From contig JAAWSW010000002.1 in NCBI GenBank assembly GCA_022801735.1, forward strand, positions 1-42,570: 42,570 nucleotides of DNA, read 5' to 3'. Shown here piece after piece: positions 39,043-42,570 of the stretch. Source of the DNA: Bacilli bacterium. Its GTDB lineage: Bacteria > Bacillota_I > Bacilli_A > RF39 > UBA660. The translations under genes and the position numbers were made by a program. A model generated the notes under the pieces. It saw only the letters and a program-made list of their open reading frames with translations. It did not search any database and was not told the DNA's origin. The stretch's first letter is position 1, and every line of letters starts with the position of its first letter.

Positions 39043-40314
39043 ATGGAAAAGAAAACTTATAATAATTTAGAGTTGGATGTTTATGAAGAAGTTTTAGACA
39101 ATGGTCTTCATATGTTTGTTTGTCCAATGGATAGAAATGAAGTTTTTGCTAAAATAACTACTTTATATGGTTCTTCTATATTAGAGTTTAAACCGCATGG
39201 TAAAGATGAATTTATAGAAATTCCAAAAGGAACTGCTCATTTTTTGGAACATAAAATGTTTGCTAAAAAAGATGGCGAGGATATTATGAATAAGTTCCAA
39301 CAAAATGGTGCTAGCAATAATGCTTTTACATCTTCTCATGTAACTAGTTATTATTTTTCGGCTCCTAATAAGTTTTTTGAAAATTTGGAAAATTTATTAC
39401 ATTTAGTAACTGAACCTTATTATACTGATGAAAATGTTTTGAAAGAGCAAGGTATTATAGATCAAGAAATAAAAGCGGGATTTGATGATCCTGAGCAAAG
39501 TGCTTATTATACGACTTTGTTTAATACTTTTTCTAAGTTACCTTATCGTTATCCAGTTGCTGGTTATACTAATAGTATTAAGGATATAACTCCTGAGATT
39601 TTATATGATTGTTATAATACTTTTTATCATCCATCAAATATGGTTTTAACTATTACTGGTAATGTAGATGCCTTAGAAACAATTAAGTTTGTTAAGGAAT
39701 TTTATGCTAAGTTAGATTATAAAAATATGCCACAAATAGAGGTTAAAGAATATGATGAACCTAGAGAAGTATTTAAAGAAGAGGAAATTATGTATAAGGA
39801 TATTTCTAATTATATTTTAGAAAATGGATATAAGGTTTATCTTAAAGATATTGATGTAGATTTATTAAAAGTTTTACAATATGTGGAAATGTATTTAGCA
39901 ATTAAATTTGGTTCTATTTCTAAGTTTAATCAGGAATGTTTTGAAGATAAAAATATTTTAACACCTATTCGTTATATGTTTGATAATAAAGATGATTATT
40001 TATATATTGATTTCGATACTAAAGTTATAGAGAAGAAAGATATATTTGAAAGAATATATAATAATATTAATGATAAAGAATTTTCTAAAGAAGACTTTGA
40101 CTTGATTTTAAAAAATATTTTAAGGGCTACTATATTGATGTCTGAAAATGTAGGTAGAATGAATAATTCTATTGATTATCAATTTAGAAAGTATGGAAGA
40201 GTTGTTTATGATATTTATGATGTATATAAGAGTTTAAATTATGAAGAATGTGTTAAAGTTATTAATGCTTTAGATTTTACTCATAATACTAGAACTATTG
40301 TAACTAAAAAATAA
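39043..40314 (+). CDS. M16-family zinc peptidase, YmfH type (active partner)
   Basis: 423 residues from ATG 39043, one base after the ymfF-like stop; an alternative start at 39031 lies inside that gene. The inverted zinc motif HFLEH is present in GTAHFLEHKMFAKKDG, with the distal Glu in EQGIIDQEI, so it should be catalytic. The C-terminal half lacks the R/Y motif of the partner, as expected for a split active site. The two genes are co-translated. In B. subtilis the homologous pair precedes other envelope and competence-related genes. Confidence 0.9.
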   Translation: MEKKTYNNLELDVYEEVLDNGLHMFVCPMDRNEVFAKITTLYGSSILEFKPHGKDEFIEIPKGTAHFLEHKMFAKKDGEDIMNKFQQNGASNNAFTSSHVTSYYFSAPNKFFENLENLLHLVTEPYYTDENVLKEQGIIDQEIKAGFDDPEQSAYYTTLFNTFSKLPYRYPVAGYTNSIKDITPEILYDCYNTFYHPSNMVLTITGNVDALETIKFVKEFYAKLDYKNMPQIEVKEYDEPREVFKEEEIMYKDISNYILENGYKVYLKDIDVDLLKVLQYVEMYLAIKFGSISKFNQECFEDKNILTPIRYMFDNKDDYLYIDFDTKVIEKKDIFERIYNNINDKEFSKEDFDLILKNILRATILMSENVGRMNNSIDYQFRKYGRVVYDIYDVYKSLNYEECVKVINALDFTHNTRTIVTKK

Positions 40315-40481
40315 AATTTGTAGTAAAAGATGTGTAGATTTAGTAAATTGGTTTTAGCCAAAATAACAAATTGGTAAGGTTTTTGTTACAAAAAAGGTAA
40401 ATTTGTATTTTGCTTAATGAAATCCTTTCTTGTATATTACAAAGCAAACTTATTTATAAGTTAATGAGAAAGGAGAATAAT

Positions 40482-41309
40482 ATGGCAAAAGAGTTTTATA
40501 AAGCTAGTAATGATAGTGTATTTAAAGCGATATTTTGTAATAAGAGTAATAAAGATTTATTAGAAAAATTAATAGAAGTTTCGATTAAGAAAAAAGTAAA
40601 AGTAAATGATCCTTTAATGCAAGAAGTATTAAAGCCTAGTGTATTTATAAAAAATAAAACATTAGATGTTTTAACTGAAAGTACAGATAAAAAGTCAAAA
40701 TATAATATAGAACTTAATGTAGGACATTATGACGGATTAAATAATAGGAATGCTGGATATATATTTAGCAAATATTCAGAAGATGTAAAAGTGTCGGAAA
40801 ACTATAACAATATGCATAACTTTATTCAAATTAATTTAACGAGTGGACTAGGGATAGACTATGAACTAGTTAATACATATAAGTTGATAGATCCTAAAAC
40901 AGGTAATTATTTTATCAAAAATTTAACAATATACGAATTTAATCTAGATAAGATAAAAGATACATGTTATACTAAGGGTGAAAAAGAATATAAAATACTT
41001 GCTGCCTTGTGTTGTGATAAAGAAGAGTTACATGAATTATGTAAAGGAGATAAAGTATTAGAGAAACTAGAAAGAGAGGTTATTAAATTGAATAAAGATC
41101 CAGAATTTATAGAATTTTTAAGTGCCGAAGAGGACGCTAAAAAGGTGCATAATACACTAATGAATAATGCTAAAGAAGAGGGTCTTGCTGAAGGAATTGA
41201 ACAAAATAAAATAACAATTGCAAAAAACATGCTTAAAGATAATATACCTATTGATACAATAATTAAATACACTACTTTAACAAAAGATGAGATAGAGAGT
41301 TTGAAATAA
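40482..41309 (+). CDS. Rpn-family PD-(D/E)XK nuclease/putative transposase
   Basis: 275 residues from ATG 40482, with AAAGGAG at good distance; 24 in-frame codons upstream have no such site. The N-terminus EFYKASNDSVFKAIF and the region LDVLTES...YNIELNVGHYDGLNNRNAGYIFSKY carry the PD-(D/E)XK layout: Asp62, then Glu77 with Asn79 where relatives usually have Gln. The family promotes DNA recombination and gene transfer in E. coli (RpnA-E). The C-terminal QNKITIAKNML...LTKDEIESLK is a repeat-like helical tail shared with many gut homologues. It is flanked by a 167-nt leader without a clear promoter and by a terminator that overlaps its last codons. Likely a mobile or semi-mobile gene. Confidence 0.88.
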   Translation: MAKEFYKASNDSVFKAIFCNKSNKDLLEKLIEVSIKKKVKVNDPLMQEVLKPSVFIKNKTLDVLTESTDKKSKYNIELNVGHYDGLNNRNAGYIFSKYSEDVKVSENYNNMHNFIQINLTSGLGIDYELVNTYKLIDPKTGNYFIKNLTIYEFNLDKIKDTCYTKGEKEYKILAALCCDKEELHELCKGDKVLEKLEREVIKLNKDPEFIEFLSAEEDAKKVHNTLMNNAKEEGLAEGIEQNKITIAKNMLKDNIPIDTIIKYTTLTKDEIESLK

Positions 41310-41330
41310 ATAACTTTCTATCCTTTTTGT
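41291..41330 (+). terminator. Terminator overlapping the Rpn gene 3' end
   Basis: GATAGAGAGTT (41291-41301), a 10-nt loop and AACTTTCTATC (41312-41322), then CTTTTTGTTTTT. The 5' arm is within the coding sequence. It is the counterpart of the hairpin at 23152. Confidence 0.85.
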
Positions 41331-41354
41331 TTTTAATAAAAAATTTTTAAAATA

Positions 41355-41661
41355 ATTGATTTAGGTCAAAGTATTGTTGATGAAAAAAATTAACTTGGAA
41401 TGGAAAAATAGGTCTTTTGTCTATTAGCGGGTTTGTGAGAGGAAGTATAAATGAAAAGTGTAGGAAAATATAGTGGTTGGCTTATTACTTCTTATGTTGT
41501 TAATAGGCGTGATTCCTTTTTAGTCAAAAACAACAGGCCTTACTAGTAGTCATGGTAAAGGGTCTGCTGGAGAAGAAAATATTGTGCCAGTTTTATCCTT
41601 AAAACCTGATGTTGTTATAAATGGTAATGGGAGTTTTGATGATCCTTTTATAATTAAATAG
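41355..41661 (+). pseudogene. Decayed fourth surface-protein paralogue (C-terminal half)
   Basis: Pieces of the variable module are visible in different frames, in the right order: QSIVDEK (41367), TWNGKIGLLSISGFVRGSINEKC (starting at 41393; equivalent to WNGKVGMITFSDFLRANSNKNQC), SGWLITSY (41472; W-x-I-x-x-S), and NIVPVLSLKPDVVINGNG with SFDDPFIIK then a stop (from 41578; equivalent to ILPIVYIKSDITLSGSGT...YTIN). At least three frameshifts separate them, and no start or anchor remains. It fills most of the 444-nt gap between the Rpn gene and secG. It shows that family members are gained and lost here. Confidence 0.85.
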
Positions 41662-41700
41662 GTTTAATTCTGTTATATTGCATATAATTTATAGTGATAG

Positions 41701-41729
41701 TTGCATTTTTCCTAAAAATATGATAAAAT
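41701..41729 (+). promoter_or_regulatory. SigA-type promoter of secG
   Basis: TTGCAT (41701-41706), a 17-nt spacer and TAAAAT (41724-41729) preceded by TGA, then GGGAGG before ATG 41754. Confidence 0.75.
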
Positions 41730-41753
41730 TTATGGAGTTGGGAGGAACGTAAT

Positions 41754-41972
41754 ATGCAAATACTATTAATTATACTTTCAATTTTATTAATTGCTATTGT
41801 AATTTTACAAAGTGGTAAATCTGCTACTGCTAGTAGTAGTATTATGGGCGGAAATGATGAATTATTTGCAAACCGTAAAGAAAGAGGTAGTGAACTTTTT
41901 ATAACAAGACTTACTTGGGTTTTGGGATTTGCTTTCTTTATTGTTTGTATCGTAATGGAATTTGTAATGTAA
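41754..41972 (+). CDS. secG: Protein translocase subunit SecG
   Basis: 72 residues, typical of Gram-positive SecG. Two membrane helices (about 2-18 and 52-70) are linked by a loop with SGKSATASSSIMGG and ELFANRKERG, the family pattern. It assists SecYEG in export. It has its own promoter, a strong GGGAGG site and a terminator. An unknown gene follows in the place where rnr often follows secG in other Bacillota. Confidence 0.93.
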   Translation: MQILLIILSILLIAIVILQSGKSATASSSIMGGNDELFANRKERGSELFITRLTWVLGFAFFIVCIVMEFVM

Positions 41973-41973
41973 T

Positions 41974-41995
41974 AGCCCTAAATAGGGTTTTTTTA
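41974..41995 (+). terminator. Intrinsic terminator of secG
   Basis: AGCCCT (41974-41979), loop AAAT, AGGGTT (41984-41989, one G-T pair), then T run. Confidence 0.8.
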
Positions 41996-42018
41996 ATCTA
42001 AAATAAAGGAGGAATATA

Positions 42019-42450
42019 ATGGCTAATAAACCAGGAATAACGCAGTATATTGATTTAACTGATCAAACTAAAGAAGAGCGTTTAGATGAATTTGCACGTA
42101 CTATTGATTTAGCATTAGATAGCTTGGCTAGAAAAAAATATGGTGTTCAATCTTTTACAGATATAGTTGTTGTGGCTTGTAATAAAATTATGGATATTTT
42201 TGATGTTAATGAAATATTTGAAATTAGATTAAGTCAAGGCGATTGTGTTAGAACTTCAGCATATTTACCTAAAGATGAGGAAGGATTTTATTCATTATTT
42301 GTAGAGGCTGTTAGTGAAAGCAATGAGCAATATAAAAAACAAGAAATTAGTGTTGAAGAGTTTTTTGTTTCATTAGTGCTTGCTGAAGAAAATTTAAGTG
42401 AAAGTTTACAGCCTAAAGGTTTTGTTATTGTTAAAAAAAATAGAAATTAA
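42019..42450 (+). CDS. Hypothetical protein downstream of secG
   Basis: 143 residues, not recognised. It has no signal peptide or membrane segment and is acidic, with predicted helices at ERLDEFARTIDLALDSLARKK and EEFFVSLVLAEENLSES. It contains two cysteines (VVACNK and GDCVRTS). It starts after a good AAGGAGG and ends in its own terminator. Without a promoter of its own in the 45-nt gap, it may be read through from secG. No function is proposed. Confidence 0.7.
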   Translation: MANKPGITQYIDLTDQTKEERLDEFARTIDLALDSLARKKYGVQSFTDIVVVACNKIMDIFDVNEIFEIRLSQGDCVRTSAYLPKDEEGFYSLFVEAVSESNEQYKKQEISVEEFFVSLVLAEENLSESLQPKGFVIVKKNRN

Positions 42451-42478
42451 GACTTTGGAATAAAGTCTTTTTTTGTTT
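42449..42478 (+). terminator. Intrinsic terminator after the last gene
   Basis: AAGACTTT (42449-42456), loop GGAAT, AAAGTCTT (42462-42469), then TTTTTTG. The final 90 bases of the window show no gene. Confidence 0.85.
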
Positions 42479-42570
42479 TTATTTAATTTGAACCTAAGAA
42501 CAGTGGAACCACAATCTACTATGTTTACTTTTTGTTTATAGAATAAGCATAAATGATTTTTTTAATTGCA

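Noticed and set aside
40315..40481. A SigH-like motif or inverted repeats upstream of the intact Rpn gene
   Set aside because: GTATATTAC is present near 40432, but no AGGAWW element lies at the right distance, and no clear terminal inverted repeats bracket the gene.
1..42570. CRISPR array, tRNA or rRNA genes
   Set aside because: No regularly spaced repeats, cloverleaf sequences or rRNA segments were noticed on either strand.
1..42570. Mycoplasma-type code with TGA as tryptophan
   Set aside because: TGA ends many genes at the expected length, and tryptophan in conserved motifs is encoded by TGG.

Overview
The window is very AT-rich and carries dense, nearly all plus-strand genes with short gaps. 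It has clear Bacillota (Firmicutes) landmarks: a rimM-trmD-rplS-lepB-rbgA block, an mrnC-rlmB-sigH block, a spoVD-like PBP-mraY-ftsW wall cluster and a ymfF/ymfH peptidase pair. TGA is a normal stop (uvrA, ftsW and mraY end in TGA), so the code is standard rather than the Mycoplasma code. An uncultured low-GC gut Bacillota, possibly a Bacilli/RF39-like lineage, is a reasonable guess, but nothing here proves the genus. The strand bias suggests one replichore with the leading strand on plus.

Layout. 1-4346: pyrG lies between two near-identical surface-protein paralogues, the first cut by the window edge. 4410-8195: a membrane protein on minus, then an envelope operon (cardiolipin synthase, lipoprotein, CapA-like phosphoesterase). 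8222-11453: a PP2C phosphatase, a structured 6S-like RNA with its own promoter and terminator, an M20 peptidase and a GNAT. 11461-13047: an AbiE type IV toxin-antitoxin cassette between two look-alike terminators. 13096-17076: PBP2/SpoVD-like, MraY and FtsW. 17095-18055: an ORF6N/PLD-like accessory gene. 18087-20851: two flavoproteins. 20859-23184: an accessory patch with a third surface paralogue, a membrane-anchored protein, a type IV pilin-like protein and an internally deleted Rpn nuclease remnant. 23200-26538: RNA modification and ribosome genes plus signal peptidase. 26529-28732: a Fic gene between perfect 49-bp direct repeats, then two GNATs. 28748-31675: rbgA, a nucleotidyltransferase, mrnC, rlmB and a SigH-like sigma factor. 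31704-35107: a DUF7666-like gene and uvrA. 35140-40314: D,D-carboxypeptidase, YqeG, deoD, ymfF and ymfH. 40482-41661: an intact Rpn nuclease and a decayed fourth surface paralogue. 41701-42450: secG and an unknown gene.

How it fits together. The core genes serve wall synthesis, translation and RNA modification, DNA repair and protein export. Between them sit small accessory insertions. Many units have their own short promoter (often an extended -10 TGTTATAAT about 20 nt before the start codon) and a compact hairpin terminator, so promoter and terminator are packed into gaps of 40-100 nt.

The most interesting signals are: (1) a four-member surface-protein family with a shared front half and variable back half, with Rpn nuclease genes beside two members; (2) a three-copy intergenic motif that fits the B. 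subtilis SigH promoter format, in a window that also encodes a SigH-like factor; (3) a Fic gene bracketed by 49-bp direct repeats that duplicate the lepB 3' end; (4) a 6S-like structured RNA; (5) a perfect 14-bp inverted repeat inside the ORF6N gene. Function calls rest on motif recognition and gene order; no database search was run.
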